A DNA stretch of 64,000 nucleotides from Fistularia commersonii. Its lineage: Eukaryota > Chordata > Actinopteri > Syngnathiformes > Fistulariidae. The notes beneath the pieces were generated by a model that was not told the origin of the DNA, did no database searches, and saw only the letters and a program-made list of their open reading frames with translations. Each line of letters starts with the position of its first letter. Positions within the stretch are counted from its first letter, which is position 1. The DNA is taken from positions 8,570,501 through 8,634,500 of the forward strand of contig JBBMNZ010000019.1 in NCBI GenBank assembly GCA_037954325.1. Reading direction: 5' to 3'. The position numbers and the translations under genes are program-made. Below are positions 22,757 to 34,384 of this stretch, piece by piece.

Positions 22757-25184
22757 AGTTTTGGTAAGAACTGTTTTTTTTTCCTTTCCTCTATTTCATT
22801 TTATTCTGAATAACTTAAAGTTATAAATTAATTGCTGCAAGGGGTGCGCATTCATTTGTTTTTTCTGATCAAGTAAATACAATAAATATTTGCTGGACAT
22901 ATCAAATTAACCATGAATATTTGCCAAGATTAAACAGTTTGCCTGCCTGACATTCAATGAAAATTCTAAGAGCCATTCAGTTAAACTATCCAGCATACAG
23001 TCCATACTATACGGTCCAACATACTACATACTATACAGTCAAATTTGCTCAAATGACACATTGAATTAGTAACCTATATTCTTCCCATGTTTTTGAATAA
23101 GTGTTGCATTATTTGAGTTATTCTGAAAAAGTCATCACATTTTTATCTTTTTTTTTTTCTTTTTAATGAACATGAACCAGTCACAGTTTTGACAAAAGTA
23201 AGAGGCCGGCTGGAATTAAAATATTGCCATGAGTCACTGAAATTGAATATTTGTGGTAAATAGTAAATGGACTTGATCATTTGTCAACATCTAAACATTT
23301 TTGCTTCAGTGCATGAAGCCATCAGTTTTACCCAAATGCTTAGAATGTTTGGATGACTCTCTATGGTTGAAATAGGAGATTTTTTTTTTTTTTTTTCCTG
23401 TGTATTGTGTGAGCACATGACCTGACTTTCTGCCATAGCTTAACTGTGTGGAAAGACAAATGAATGAATCATATATGCAGGATAGTTTGGATTGGTTACA
23501 TTGAGTGGTTTTGCTTTTCTTCACAATGGTTAACCAACAGAGCACAGAAGAATAATATATGCAGTCGAGCCTCTATCAGTATTTATGAAACAGATATGAG
23601 CTCAAATTGTCTCTCCTGCCTTAAATACCACACTGGTATAAACCGATATGAAGGATCTCAGGAAATGCTCTGAGAAGATAAAAAAAAATGATTATTTGGT
23701 AGCCATATCTTTTAGCTAGGTTCTGGTCAATGTTCGCTATGACAGAAGAGGCTGATCCAAATAGAAAAAGTAGAGCCAATAAAGTTGTGCTGATGCCAGA
23801 TTTTTATTTTTATAAGGCGAGCACGGCATTGTCACCTAATATTCATTATTTCATTATATAAAATTATGAAGTGTGGTTAATGCAATGTACCTGGGATGGA
23901 GAAAGTGATATTTGATCACACAGCATTATATTGAGAAACCAGAGGGTGCATAGCTTAAAAATAATGGGGCCATTTACAGTATAGTTAACTGCCAGATCCC
24001 ATACTGTAGATCAGCAGATGAAAAAAGAAATGCAGTGGTAGAAGTAAACATAAATAAACCCCAATAATAGAATGAGTTTTATTAATTAATTCTTTCAGTC
24101 AATATAGACAAACTATATACCCTTTTCTTTTTTTGGTTTGTTTTTTGTTTTGCTTGAACTGTTTGTTGAAAAAGTGGCGCTGCCACAATGCTGTCAATAA
24201 ATATATACATCCCCCTCTGTTCAGCGACAATTTATGACTGATATCCCTGGTGAAGTTATTGATTCATGTAGGCCTCTATGCTCATACCTTTTTTTTCTTT
24301 TTAATTGCGTGTGAATCAAATCATGTGTACATCAATGTTTAGTCAGCCTGGATTTCTTTCAGTCACCCGCAAAGATGCATGTGAAGTCATATGTATGCAA
24401 AGAGCTGATGAAAATCCATTATTTCATAGGTGCTCCCCTTGATCTGTTACCTGAACAGTCTCTAAAGCTCGATTGCCAAAAAAATCTGAAGTCCTGCTCT
24501 GAAACAGATATTGATAAAGGGTCTGATTTAACATCAATAATCGGGTGTGAGGCAGTTGTCTTATTTATTGCTTTATTTGATCTGCAAATATGAATGAGGA
24601 TTTTCACTGGCAGAACCATGGTGTTTCTTCCAGCAGCTTAAAATGATAATACTTAAGTTCCACCAGTTCTTGGGTTCACTTGTTGGTGTTTGTAATCTAA
24701 TGCTGCAGAGTTAATATTTTCTTTTTTTTTCCTGAAAGGCACCACTGGTGTAAGATGATAATTTTTTGTTACACAAGACAGTGTACCACAATGTTTTTAG
24801 TTGCTTATGTGTCAGGAGCTTTATTTATATATCCCAGATGGTTGGTGGAATATAAAATAAGCCATGTCTTCTATGCAATATGGTCTCACAGCTGTGAATC
24901 TCGGTTTCATTGTTTGCAAGATTGATATTTAGCTGTCCAGTTGGCTGTATAGACCAAGCCTTCAGCATAATTCTTTCACAGGGAAGCCAAAAATGCAAAA
25001 GAATGTTCTCCATAGATTATGTTAGAAGCAGTTTAAATTTTTAACAATGACATCCAGTTTACTGCTGATTAGGTAACAATGGGGAATCTCTTTTTAGTGC
25101 TCCATGTGACGTCAACTGCAGCATGTTGACTAAACTATAGTCAGAATGAAAAAGGTGCTGGCTTCATCCAAAAATGTAATGTCT
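22757..25184. other. Unannotated AT-rich sequence
   Basis: No recognised element. T tracts occur at 23145-23165, 23381-23398 and 24290. Confidence 0.5.
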
Positions 25185-25880
25185 AATGCTCGGCTTACAC
25201 CTAACAATTTTCATAGTCACAGACCTAAAAATGAAAGTTGAAAGGAAATCTTGAGTTTTACTGGAGTCTTATTGGAGTCGCAGCATGCTCCAGAAATCTC
25301 GGTTTTTAAGTGTAAGGTGATAATCTTAACGGTCTTGGATCAATCTTTTCCTTGTCTTGGGCTTAAAAAATATCACATGTACTTGATATTACCGCAAGTC
25401 TTTCATTCCTGACGGTTACATAACACAACCCACAACCAATAGATAAGCTCCAATAAAACCTGGAAAAAGGAAACCTGATAGACATACAATCACGAGAGGG
25501 TTATTGGTGACAAAAACAATATTTGTTACAGTATGGAAGAACAGGAATTGCGAGGGATGTCCTCATCAGTATGGACTGTGCAGAAAGGGGAGCAGATGGT
25601 GGAGCTGTGGGCAGAGGAGCCCAGCTTGTACGATGTCAACTCTCCAGCGTATCACAACCAAGTGGTGAAGGAAAAGACATAGACGGAAATAGTAGAGGTT
25701 CTCCAAATACCCACTGAACACATTGTATCGTGGGAAAAAAAATTGCGAAAAGAAAAAGTTTTAGTCTTGCAATTAGTGACCCTGAAAGATTCAAATGTCA
25801 GTCTATCTAGTCTCTGACTTGGCTGAGACTTAAAACTCTAAAAAGCAGTCTTTAGATGTGAGATGATAGTTTTACACAAG
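25185..25880 (+). mobile_element. PIF/Harbinger-like non-autonomous element (inferred extent)
   Basis: The MADF relic at 25533-25718 is flanked by non-coding sequence with related words on both sides. Left: 'gctcggcttacacctaac' and 'aagtgtaaggtgataatc'. Right: 'agtctttagatgtgagatga' and 'agttttacacaagta'. These may be remnants of subterminal repeats. I could not define terminal inverted repeats or the expected 3-bp TWA duplication, so the boundaries are approximate. Attribution to PIF/Harbinger follows from the usual association of MADF/Myb-like genes with that superfamily. Confidence 0.45.
25533..25811 (+). pseudogene. MADF (Myb/SANT-like) domain relic, Harbinger-type DNA-binding protein
   Basis: From the ATG at 25533: MEEQELRGMSSSVWTVQKGE, then QMVELWAEEPSLYDVNSPAY, HNQVVKEKT, an in-frame stop (TAG at 25677-25679), TEIVEVLQIP and, further on, SWEKKLRKEK. 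This is the order of a MADF domain: W, hydrophobic helix, 'E.P.LYD..S..Y.....K', W at the stop position, 'I...L', then a 'W..LR' helix. The stop falls where the second conserved Trp (TGG) is expected, so a single G-to-A change explains it. MADF proteins bind DNA; in Harbinger elements they help target the transposase. The domain is otherwise almost uninterrupted, suggesting a fairly young loss. A host MADF gene fragment is an alternative. Confidence 0.6.
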
Positions 25881-25936
25881 TATTTTCCAAATCTTTTCAG
25901 TCTTTAGATGAATGGGTGGCATTAGAAAGATATGTA

Positions 25937-26690
25937 CAGTGGGGAGATCAAGTATTTGATAAACTGCTGATTTTTCCAATTTTCCCACTTGTGAAGCATG
26001 TAGAGGTTTGAAATTTTATCATAGGTAATATTCAACTGTGAGTGACAGAATCTAAAACAAAAATCCAGAAAATCACATTGTATGATTTTTAAGTAATTCA
26101 TTTGCATTTTATTTCATGACTTAAGCATTTGATACATCCCAAAAACAGAACATAATATCTGGTACAGAAACCTTTGTTGGCAATTACAGAGATCAGATAA
26201 TTCTTGTAGTTCTTGACCAGGTTTGCACACATAGCAGCAGGGATTTTGCAGGGATGCTTCTTATGGAGCCAGTCTCCAGTTGCCCTGGCTGTGTTTCTGG
26301 TGAGAGGTGAGGTCTTGCATGGAGCCCCAGGCCAAGGGAGCTTGACCGTCATCTGGAACTTCTTCCATTTTCTAATAATTGTGACAACAGCTGTTGCCTT
26401 CTCACCAAGCTGCCATCCTAGCATTGTAGAGGTCTACTATTTTATCCCTGATGTCCTTACACAGCTCTCTGGTCTTGGCCATTGTGGAGAGGTTGGAGTT
26501 TGATTGAGTCTGTGGACCGGTGTCTTTTACACAGGTAAGGAGTTCAAACTTGTGCAGTAACGGTGCAAGTAATGAGTGGAGAACAAGAGGGCTTCTGAAA
26601 GAACTAAGAGGTCTGTGAGAGCCGCAATTCTTGAATACTTGTCATGCAACAAAATGCAAATGAATTATTTCAAGATTCTATTGCATCCTT
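25937..26690 (-). mobile_element. Tc1/mariner element, internally deleted, one end missing
   Basis: The left end at 25937 begins CAGTGGGGAGATCAAGTATT after a TA target dinucleotide (25935-25936). The subterminal words 'atccagaaaatcacattgta' and 'taattcatttgcattttatt' are typical of fish Tc1. The transposase reads on the minus strand. Beyond its start, 26500-26690 holds the 5' UTR ('ggtgtcttttacacagg', 'gtctgtgagagccgcaattc', 'gaatacttgtcatgcaac'). The sequence stops before the right terminal repeat, so the outer 120-150 bases of that side are missing. It cannot transpose without a second end. Confidence 0.85.
26098..26482 (-). pseudogene. Tc1 transposase relic, catalytic core deleted
   Basis: The start codon is at 26482: MAKTRELCKDIRDKIVDLYN, then a stop and frameshift. 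The helix-turn-helix continues as GEKATAVVTIIRKWKKFQ and LPWPGAPCKTSPL. The frame then jumps through TARATGDWLHKKHPC into the extreme C-terminus KIPAAMCANLVKNYKNYLIS and VIANKGFCTRY. The whole DDE catalytic region (about 240 residues in Tc1 transposases of about 340) is missing between the two halves. This is therefore a deletion derivative of the kind mobilised in trans, later pseudogenised. The annotation covers both frames. Confidence 0.85.
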
Positions 26691-28339
26691 TTTTTACATT
26701 GCTATTCTGCCAATTGCCAGAGATGCATCTACCTTCCCCATCTCTGCAAACCTACTAAGACACTGTAGGAAATGTATAAAAATGTACACATGCACCAAGC
26801 ACTGAGAGCGCAAGTGAGAGAAAAGTCCAGAGATAAAGCACAAGAGGATGAACTCTACCAGAGATAAAATGAGGCACAAACTGCAGGGAGAAAAAGAGGA
26901 AGATCTCTCGCTCAGGCTCATTACCTTGCTCATGGCATGCCAAGTGCTGACACAGCAGCATTGCAATCCCCCCTACCCTCCCTCTGCCCTTCAACCCATT
27001 CTCAGGTAGGTGAGGTAGTCACATTCTGTCAGGCACACCCGCCGCCAGTCCATTTGGTGGGTGACACCCATAAAGCAATGCAGGATGGTTGTGTTCCAGA
27101 GCTTTTAAAGCAGCCAATGGCTACTTTAATGGGTGGTCACACTATTTAGCTTAATTCATGTTCTATTTCAGCCTTACAGGGAGGATTTGACCTCTCTTAG
27201 GTTAAATAATGGTTCCAGCATAGACGGTAGATCCCGGCACAAGAAAGAGACAAATGCATAGTGACATTCAGTTCACTCTGGCATCCCCGAGGTGTGTGAA
27301 TTTAGAGCGATATATTAAGCATATGCTTTGCTTAAACATGGGAAGAGTTATTAGGCAGGTCAGTAATGACTAGAGGCAGAACATAGGAGAGGGTTTGAAG
27401 AGATGAACTGGCATAAGTTTGAGTTGATAGCCACTGATCAAAGTAGAACAAAAAGGAACATGAGATTACTTTCTGTGAGTTAAGAGAAATTTTGGGGCCT
27501 ATCTCAAATTATTTCTGCAAAGATAAAAAGGGACATCAAGGAGAAATTTTTGTAATATTCTTGCAACAAAATTCTGCATTGTCTTCAAACAAACAAACTA
27601 ATAATTTCTGCTTTCTTGACACAAAATGGTCCTTCAAAAAGTTCAATCTTGAATTAAGAATAACTTCTTTTTCAATGAATGAACAGAAACACCTGCAACA
27701 CCTTACAAGGATATTTGTAGGAAACGAAGCAATGTGGATTTCTGAGACAAATAAAGTGAGAAAAATGTGTTTGTCTCCCCCACAGGTGAAAGCTGGGCTC
27801 TACAATGATGAAAATATATTAAAATATGTTAATACATATTAAAATATATATATTATAGATTAAAATATATCAATATATTAAATATATTAAAACATGTTTT
27901 GAAATGTTGGCCACTTGACCAAAGGAAATATAATAATGCTTTTCATGTTCCACTCCATTGCAAAAGAAAACAACCTACATCCAGGGTTCAAGAAACTTTT
28001 TATCTGTCAAGGCCACTTCTAAGATGTTTTAATATTGCTATGTGAGTGATAAATAGTTATTATTACACCTACACAATGCTGCCTTGAAGTCTTGCTGTAA
28101 CTGTCAATAGAGGAGGGCATGTGAGAGAGGGCAGTTAACAGTTCAAAGACACAAGAAAAACTCTACTAGATGGAGTATCCAAAATTCATAACCAGCTACA
28201 ACTGTTTCAATACACCACATGCAATGGTAGAAGTATCATGCACAATGATGGAGAACCTGGGAGGCTAAATATTACTCATGATATTAGGAAAATACTTCAG
28301 CAAGACAATCTCTAATGACAAGTGGCCCCAATGAAATAG
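26691..28339. other. Unannotated sequence, partly GC-richer
   Basis: 26930-27110 is richer in C and contains CAG|GTAGGTGAGG (about 27002), a donor-like word, but no frame I can assign. 27800-27900 is a dense run of 'attaaaatat' words, an AT-rich imperfect repeat. Confidence 0.4.
27805..27900 (+). repeat. AT-rich imperfect tandem repeat (ATTAAAATATnT units)
   Basis: Successive variants of 'atattaaaatatgttaata', nearly devoid of G/C. It is self-complementary and so could fold or open easily. Confidence 0.75.
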
Positions 28340-28360
28340 ATCCATTTTATTGTAATAAAT

Positions 28361-28382
28361 CCTGTTGAACACATTCAACAGG
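28361..28382. repeat. Perfect 9-bp stem hairpin
   Basis: CCTGTTGAA, loop CACA, TTCAACAGG, then 'acacattcaaca' again. It lies just upstream of the first recognisable Penelope codons, so it may mark the truncation point of that element. Confidence 0.8.
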
Positions 28383-28399
28383 ACACATTCAACAAGTTT

Positions 28400-29585
28400 A
28401 TACGTCAGTCTACTGGAAACTAACAGACACCTATCAGTACTCGTTTGATTCTCACAAACCTCTTTAGTACAAACTACAGGACATCAGAACTTTCCACCAT
28501 CACGCAAAGAACTTTCCAACAACCAATGAAGGTAGGAAAACAATGTCAGGAAAGTCCTATCAGTCTTGTGGCAATCACAGATGGGCCTTTTCCAAAAACA
28601 ACAAAATGGCAGCAAAGCACACAAGTACACATGGACATTGTAATGCCACACATTGCTGCAATTTCAAAAAAAATTCAAACTTGAAAAAAAAAAAAAATCA
28701 AATACTGGTTTATTTCAAACACCACCCTAGGCAAAGACTGTGCATCCCATCGAGCAACCATTAACAACATTGAGAATATGGCATATTAAGTGAGAATTAT
28801 CATGAGTATTGTGATGACCTAAATACTACAGAGACTACAGAGACAAAAAAAATCTGCAGAAATGGATGGCCCAACCAAGGAAAGCTATCTATTCAGGACG
28901 GGACACGATGGTCCATAACACTTTAACGATAAAGGTCCCTTCCTTTGAAAATAGCAACGTCCACATTCTGGTCAGAGAAGTCAGTTTATTTGAGAGAACT
29001 CAAAGATCCTATCTTTGTAAAACTGAAGAGACTCTACAGGAGCAGATGAGGAAGTCAACATAACCTTCCACCTGCATCATACACCATGCTGAGGTCTGTC
29101 CCTAGACAAATCCACACACAAAGATCTGTCTGCAACTTGCAACCTATCTGGAGAGATCAACAATCCAAACCAGATCCCAGCAACTGTCGCCCAAGTCCCA
29201 ACCAAAATGCGCTAACAGACTTCTTTTGTTTTACACAATTGTGCATTTGCCTCACAATTACCTACTAAATTAACCTAGATTCCAAAACAGCTGAGTACCC
29301 CAAATCGGTCATTTTGTTCCCGAACCAACATACATATACAGTATAATGACAAATACATTAACATAACCACATGCATCCTAGTTTCTACAAAAGAGTAACT
29401 AATTATCATAACAAAATCTTTCCACTTTGATCAAAAGCCCACCACCAACTGTTATGTATCGGAAACCCTCAGGTGGGAGGTTTATGTCTTCAAGAAGAGG
29501 AACTAAGCCCAGTTGGCAAAACAAAATTTCAAAATGACTGACCATAACCTGGGTGACTGAGAATCTTGACAATCTTGACACTTCC
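28400..29585 (+). mobile_element. Penelope-like element copy 1 (RT end, GIY-YIG region, 3' end)
   Basis: Plus-strand Penelope-like relic. In order: end of RT (SVYWKLTDTYQY and DSHKPL, about 28412-28470), then QDIRTFHHHAKNF, SCGNHRWAFSKNNKMAA, and MPHIAAISKKIQ with KKSNTGLFQTPP (linker). TVHPIEQP follows, about 28740-28760. The GIY-YIG core itself is lost between 28770 and 28930. Then come SFENSNVHILVREVSLFERT (28940-29000) and the C-terminal HHTPC.GLSLD. The 3' non-coding end at 29440-29585 has 'ctcaggtgggaggtttatgtc' and 'gggtgactgagaatcttgac'. Frames 28445-28684, 28543-28764 and 28866-29063 are pieces of it. The family encodes RT fused to a GIY-YIG endonuclease; the copy is clearly dead. 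Confidence 0.8.
28866..29063 (+). pseudogene. Penelope C-terminal region relic
   Basis: A 65-codon frame with FENSNVHILVREVSLFERTQ followed by RSYLCKTEETLQ. It corresponds to the segment after the GIY-YIG core in fish Penelope proteins ('HSFED.NVHIL.RE..WFERGVKEAIYV..E'). Residues before about 23 are not recognisable. Confidence 0.75.
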
Positions 29586-29632
29586 AGAGATATTATGTCT
29601 TCTATGGGTCAGTTTAGGTAAAATAAACTAGC

Positions 29633-29730
29633 ATTTAGTTTAAATGAACTTCATTGTCATCCTCTTAGACAAGATGTTAGTACAAATGATCACATGAAAC
29701 GAGTACAGTGTAACATTTAACATATATTTT
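29633..29730 (-). mobile_element. Possible LINE 3'-end fragment
   Basis: 'gaacttcattgtcatcctct' followed by 'tagacaagatgttagtac' resembles the reverse complement of fish LINE or retroposon 3' ends that contain 'aatgacaat(g)aag'. Short and weak. Confidence 0.3.
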
Positions 29731-32315
29731 GCAATATACTTTTTAATGGCCCAGAGCTTGAAAATGTTCATTAGCAGCTGTGACAAAATTTTCTCCATTG
29801 TACATCTTTAGGTAGGAGCAGCTCTTTGTACAGTTTGCAATTGATGCATTTGATCAATATGTAACTTGAGGAAGTCAATGTTTTCTCTTTCTTTCCCATA
29901 TATAAAGATATCCAGATACTTAATGTGTGTTACACAAAAGCAAAACATTGCTGCACTTTGTTTAACTCCTGTTTAAATGAGGACAGTTTAATGAAGTTGA
30001 ATTTTAAAGTGCAGCTGTTAGTTTACTCAACATCATTTTCTTTGGCTAAACAGAGTCAAGTATGTAGCACTGCAAGACCACATATAATGTGAGAAGATCA
30101 GTGAATAAGTAGGTGACCTATGGGAACAAGTAATTTTTTTTTTCCATCTTGCTATCCTTAGTCATCTTGGGAATGCATTCATCCTCACTCAAGGGTTCAA
30201 GGGACTGTGATTCTTGAGAGGCACTTTTGCAAAACCACAAGGGTCAAGCCAAGTTTGCCCATGCTGTCTTTATCCATCTTTATCTCCATCCCAACATCCG
30301 CCCCCATCTGCATAGTCCCAGAGTGACAAAACTAGTTAACTGAGTAATAAATCAAGGCTTGACTGCCCAATTTGGTCTCCTAATGCAATTAATAAGTGCT
30401 AAAAGCATTTAACTGGCTATAATTTGCAGATGCCACTTTGAAGTGGCTATTTAAAGTGAACTGTGTATGCACATGGAAGAAAAATATTATGCTGGCTGTG
30501 ATTTACAATAAGTTGTTCAAAATGTAATTCACAAAATAAAAGATCTGTCATTGTATGTTCTGTACCCAATTAAAAACTGCTCATTTAATATATTTCAGAC
30601 AACACTTGGACTTTTAGGACTATTATCTGATAAAACATTTTTAATGGATAATATCACACACACCTGCCACATTTACTCTGTAAATGTTTATTTGTTGAGA
30701 ATGTTGGGGGAAAAATATAGAGCCACTTGCTCTAGACTAGACAGCCATGGATATTTGACCAATTAATCAATTACCTGATGCAGATTAATCTTAAAATTAG
30801 TCTCCTTGACCGCTAATGCATAATTTACATTTAAGATGGCTTGAATAAATCATTAGATGCACCCACATTTCCACTCCAACCTATCAAAAAGTGACTCCCC
30901 AAAGGATGTACCGGTTGCAAATGAACCTCTATTACCCAGGACCAAATATCACCCACTTTCAGGGTTGCTTTATATACCTTCCCTTTGCAGCAAAACCACT
31001 GAAAGGCTGGTGAGGAGAGAAGAAGGCTAAAAGGAGGAAGTAGAGAGGGGTGACTGCAGAAAAGCAGACCTTGTCATCAGAGGATTTATTGCCAGTGAGA
31101 CAGCAGCACGAGGGGAGCTATTGATGGGTGACACATAATCAGCCTCTTTATCACAATCCCACAAAACTGGATTACATCCAGAGGCTTGTGATCTGTCTGG
31201 AGTTTGCTAATGCCGCCACTCATTTCCTTATTCCCAACAGTTCTTCATTATCAAGACCCTGGTTTCCTTTCCTTTCGTTTGATTGTTTTCTTACCAATAA
31301 GCATTGCCTCCAAGACCTGGAATCTTGAGGTCAATGACTATAGGTTTGGTGACCAGGTATGTCACCCCCTCTTTTGGCTCTATCATTCCCACAGTCCTTT
31401 TTGATAGGGAAAATGGAGGGAGGTGTAACAGTTTTTAAATCAAGTTTATTTGTCCAGACAGCCAGTTTCATTTAAGAATACTATATGTATTATTTTTAGT
31501 GTTGGTGATTTGTTTTTTTTAAACCAGTTATTTCTAAAATAATTTCCTGCACAAGGCATTTATTTCATATTATATCAATTGTTCATAGCCCTTGTTTGTG
31601 TCTAGATCCTTTATTTGCTTATATTTTCAATTATTACTCCATTCACACATTTCTACCCTGTAATAATGCTGTTGTATCTCCCTGTTATGTGATCAAAAAG
31701 TGTATATTTTCTTATGTGCAATGGCCAAACAAACATTAAGAGATCCAAACTGGTCCTGAAAGGGTTTAAGTGTTACATGTAAAGTTGCTCATTACCTCAG
31801 ATATAAGCGTTGTTCTTACAAGTACTCTATTTATTGTAATTGTCTGCAAATTGTGATTGATGGTGGCTCATTGTGTGAGGTTTTTTTCACTGTAATGGCC
31901 TAAAATATTTTCTTTTGACCTTTGGTTTGGCAAACTTTAATTGTTAATTTATTTGTTTGTTTATTAGTGTGGGTTGTGTGAATTTGTGTCACTATGAGAG
32001 TTTGAGATAGTTATTTTCATGTAAAGTTACAATAGGAAAAAAAATAAATGTATACATGTGTACATAGAAAAAATAAAATCTAATATCTTCCAAAGAGGTT
32101 GAATTAAAAGTTTAACATTCACAGACTGATTTGGGGTTCAAATGAAACCATCATTTAAAAGTGACAAGACCAAATATATAATCCACTGAAATCTGTTAAG
32201 TGTGGCTAGACTCTTGTATTGCGATAGAATTTACAGAAGGGTGCAAAAAAGAAGTCCGATAATTTGGTGTAGCCATCTTTGGATGAGAGTTGGCCGTGAA
32301 AGGTTTACTCAGCAC
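29731..32315. other. Unannotated AT-rich sequence
   Basis: No transposon or exon recognised. 30330-30860 contains many TAAT/ATTA words and little simple repeat (see findings). Frames at 31128-31404 are unassigned. Confidence 0.5.
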
Positions 32316-32440
32316 ATCCATAAGAATAAGAATAAGAATAAGAACAACTTTATTAATCCCGAAGGAAATTGCAGTGCCATCTATGGTTTTTAAGAGGCAG
32401 ATGCACAACATGCTGAGGAGATTGTTCGGCTCATTTATGC
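32316..32440 (-). mobile_element. LINE 3' end with (TTCTTA)n tail, minus strand
   Basis: A TAAGAA repeat (32321-32345) abuts 'aactttattaatcccgaagg' and 'aaattgcagtgccat'. This is the reverse complement of a LINE 3' terminus ('TTGGGATTAATAAAGTT' plus hexamer tail). Only the last 100 or so bases are recognisable. Confidence 0.75.
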
Positions 32441-32879
32441 TGGGAAAGACTTGGGCCCTGAGGATCGGGGTTGATTGCTTTGGAATGTCTAGAACTATTT
32501 ATTCAGTCTGCTGCTACCATGGCTTGGTTGTGATAAATGAAAATCCAAATGAAAGATCACCTTTTTTAAAGCTGCATGAATACATGGGTTTTTCCTTAAA
32601 AGTCAAATAACAATAAATGCATGAATAATTGTCAAGGAACTAACAGTACAGCAACTGCTTAATCACAATGCCTTTATTTCATTGTATTATTGAAAACAAA
32701 ATTTGGCAAGCAACTCTTGCAAGAGTATTCAAAAAGCAAATGTATCTTACATCAAAGGTATTCACACTGGAAAAGTAGTGTTTCATATATATGTAATATA
32801 CACTTCAATAAAATACACAATGCACACAGAGGAATGAAAAGTGAATATACATCATAAATACGTGAAAATTTTGCACACA
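32441..32879. other. Unannotated AT-rich sequence
   Basis: Nothing recognised. Confidence 0.5.
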
Positions 32880-33035
32880 GAATGTATTCTTGTCGAAATC
32901 TTCTCGTCGTGAAAACTGGACTTGAATTTCTTCAAGCCCAGTTGTCAATTTCTTCAAGTCCAGTTGCCATGACAAGATGATTTCAACAAGAAATTCATCA
33001 TGACCTGGATGATTGAGAACCTCCACAGACACACA
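32880..33035 (+). mobile_element. Penelope-like element 3' end only (copy 3)
   Basis: 'aaatttcttcaagtccagttgcc' type words, 'gacaagatgatttcaacaag' and 'gacctggatgattgagaacc' match the non-coding 3' end seen at 29440-29585 and 57910-58030. The segment 'tttcttcaag(c/t)ccagttg' is locally duplicated (32926-32968). Heavily 5'-truncated. Confidence 0.75.
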
Positions 33036-34384
33036 ATATGTATGCTACACTTGTACTATTTTTTTGTTGTGGAAACAGTTTTGAACCTTTGGTTCTCGTT
33101 ATCAGGGAATTGAATTGCTTATCTGAGGGCAACGGGACAGATGTGTGTGTAACGGGGGGGTTACATGTTCATCAATATTAAGTTGTTGTGGTCCATAACT
33201 ACCCAGTGTAAAGTATTGGTCAACCCTAAATTTCTCTCTCATCGTAAATTGTTTGAAGTTATAATTGTGGATTGCACAGTATTATATATATTATATAATA
33301 TTTTATAATTCCCATTAGCATCCCCCAGCTGTTTATATGATTCCCCACCACAAAGATATTTCATTATCCTCTCTTTGGTGAGCTTGAAAAGCTAACGGAA
33401 CACAGTCATGCAGTTGTGTGTGTTCGAAGAAAAAAAACAATAATTTAACTTGTAAACAACCCCACAATTTTATGCATCCCAAATGCCCAATCTGCATTTG
33501 AACCCTTATGGTCAGAAGGAGATCTGTCATATTAATGTCACAATTGAAGACTAAATTAAATGGTCCATATGTAGATTGATTTTGCTGGCATTGCTGGTCA
33601 CTTATTTACCTTTGGTACAAAGTCAAAAAACATTTGTTACATTGGCAAGCAGAATGGAAACAAGGTAATGAGCTTAATTGCTTTTTTCAAAGCTTGAATG
33701 AAGGTATGTTGGCAAGCTAGTGGATTAAAACATTCATGATATTGCCTGAGTGGACTTTTGCTTGTAAAAACAATTTGCAAACATCAGCTTGGATAACAAA
33801 TCAAATTGTTTTCTCTTGGTCATCAAAAGATTTGACTTCTTGAGCCTTATCAGGTATGGTTCTCGTCCCCCCCCCCCCCCTCAAAAAAAAAAAAAAAAAA
33901 AAAAATCAGACTCAGGTTGCACAGTATAATATTGGACATAGTACATACTCAATGCACCTCCCAAGACTCATAAAACCTGCTAAAATGGAGTTTAATTGTT
34001 GATGAGGACTGGATGAAACAAAGACAACTTAACCATACATTTGATGAAATTCATTTCATCAAGCCCATTACATAGGAACTGTTTTATGGCCTGTGACAAA
34101 TACAGTTGCAACACAAATTCAAGTAACATAGGATGAGGTGTTAAATTCCCTGCGCAAGCACATGCAGAAACTTAGCGAATGATGGATGGTAAGTTGAATT
34201 TTTTAACTGGGTTGCTGGGCTTTTTTTCCCCATCCACTCAGCAACATTGCCATTTTTTGGTTGCTGGGGCAGCAACAATTGCCAAGAGAAAACTTGAATG
34301 ATGGCTGGTAAATTGGATTTAGGACCTTTGATTCTGATAATCAACAGAGTTCCTCTGGGTCATGGGGTGTTTCAGCCTTTAAAC
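33036..34384. other. Unannotated AT-rich sequence with simple repeats
   Basis: No named element other than the C/A tract at 33867-33905. 34180-34320 repeats the phrase 'tgatggatggtaagttga' / 'tgatggctggtaaattgg' about 130 bp apart, with 'gttgctggg' twice between them: a short degenerate duplication. Confidence 0.5.
33867..33905 (+). repeat. C14-TC-A23 homopolymer tract
   Basis: Fourteen C, then TC, then 23 A. A likely insertion/assembly hot spot. Confidence 0.95.

Noticed and set aside
26930..27110. C-rich patch with CAG|GTAGGTGAGG donor-like word
   Set aside because: A single splice-like word without an assignable reading frame is expected by chance.
27492..27842. 116-codon plus-strand frame
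   Set aside because: Runs into the AT-rich tandem repeat and has no recognisable motif.
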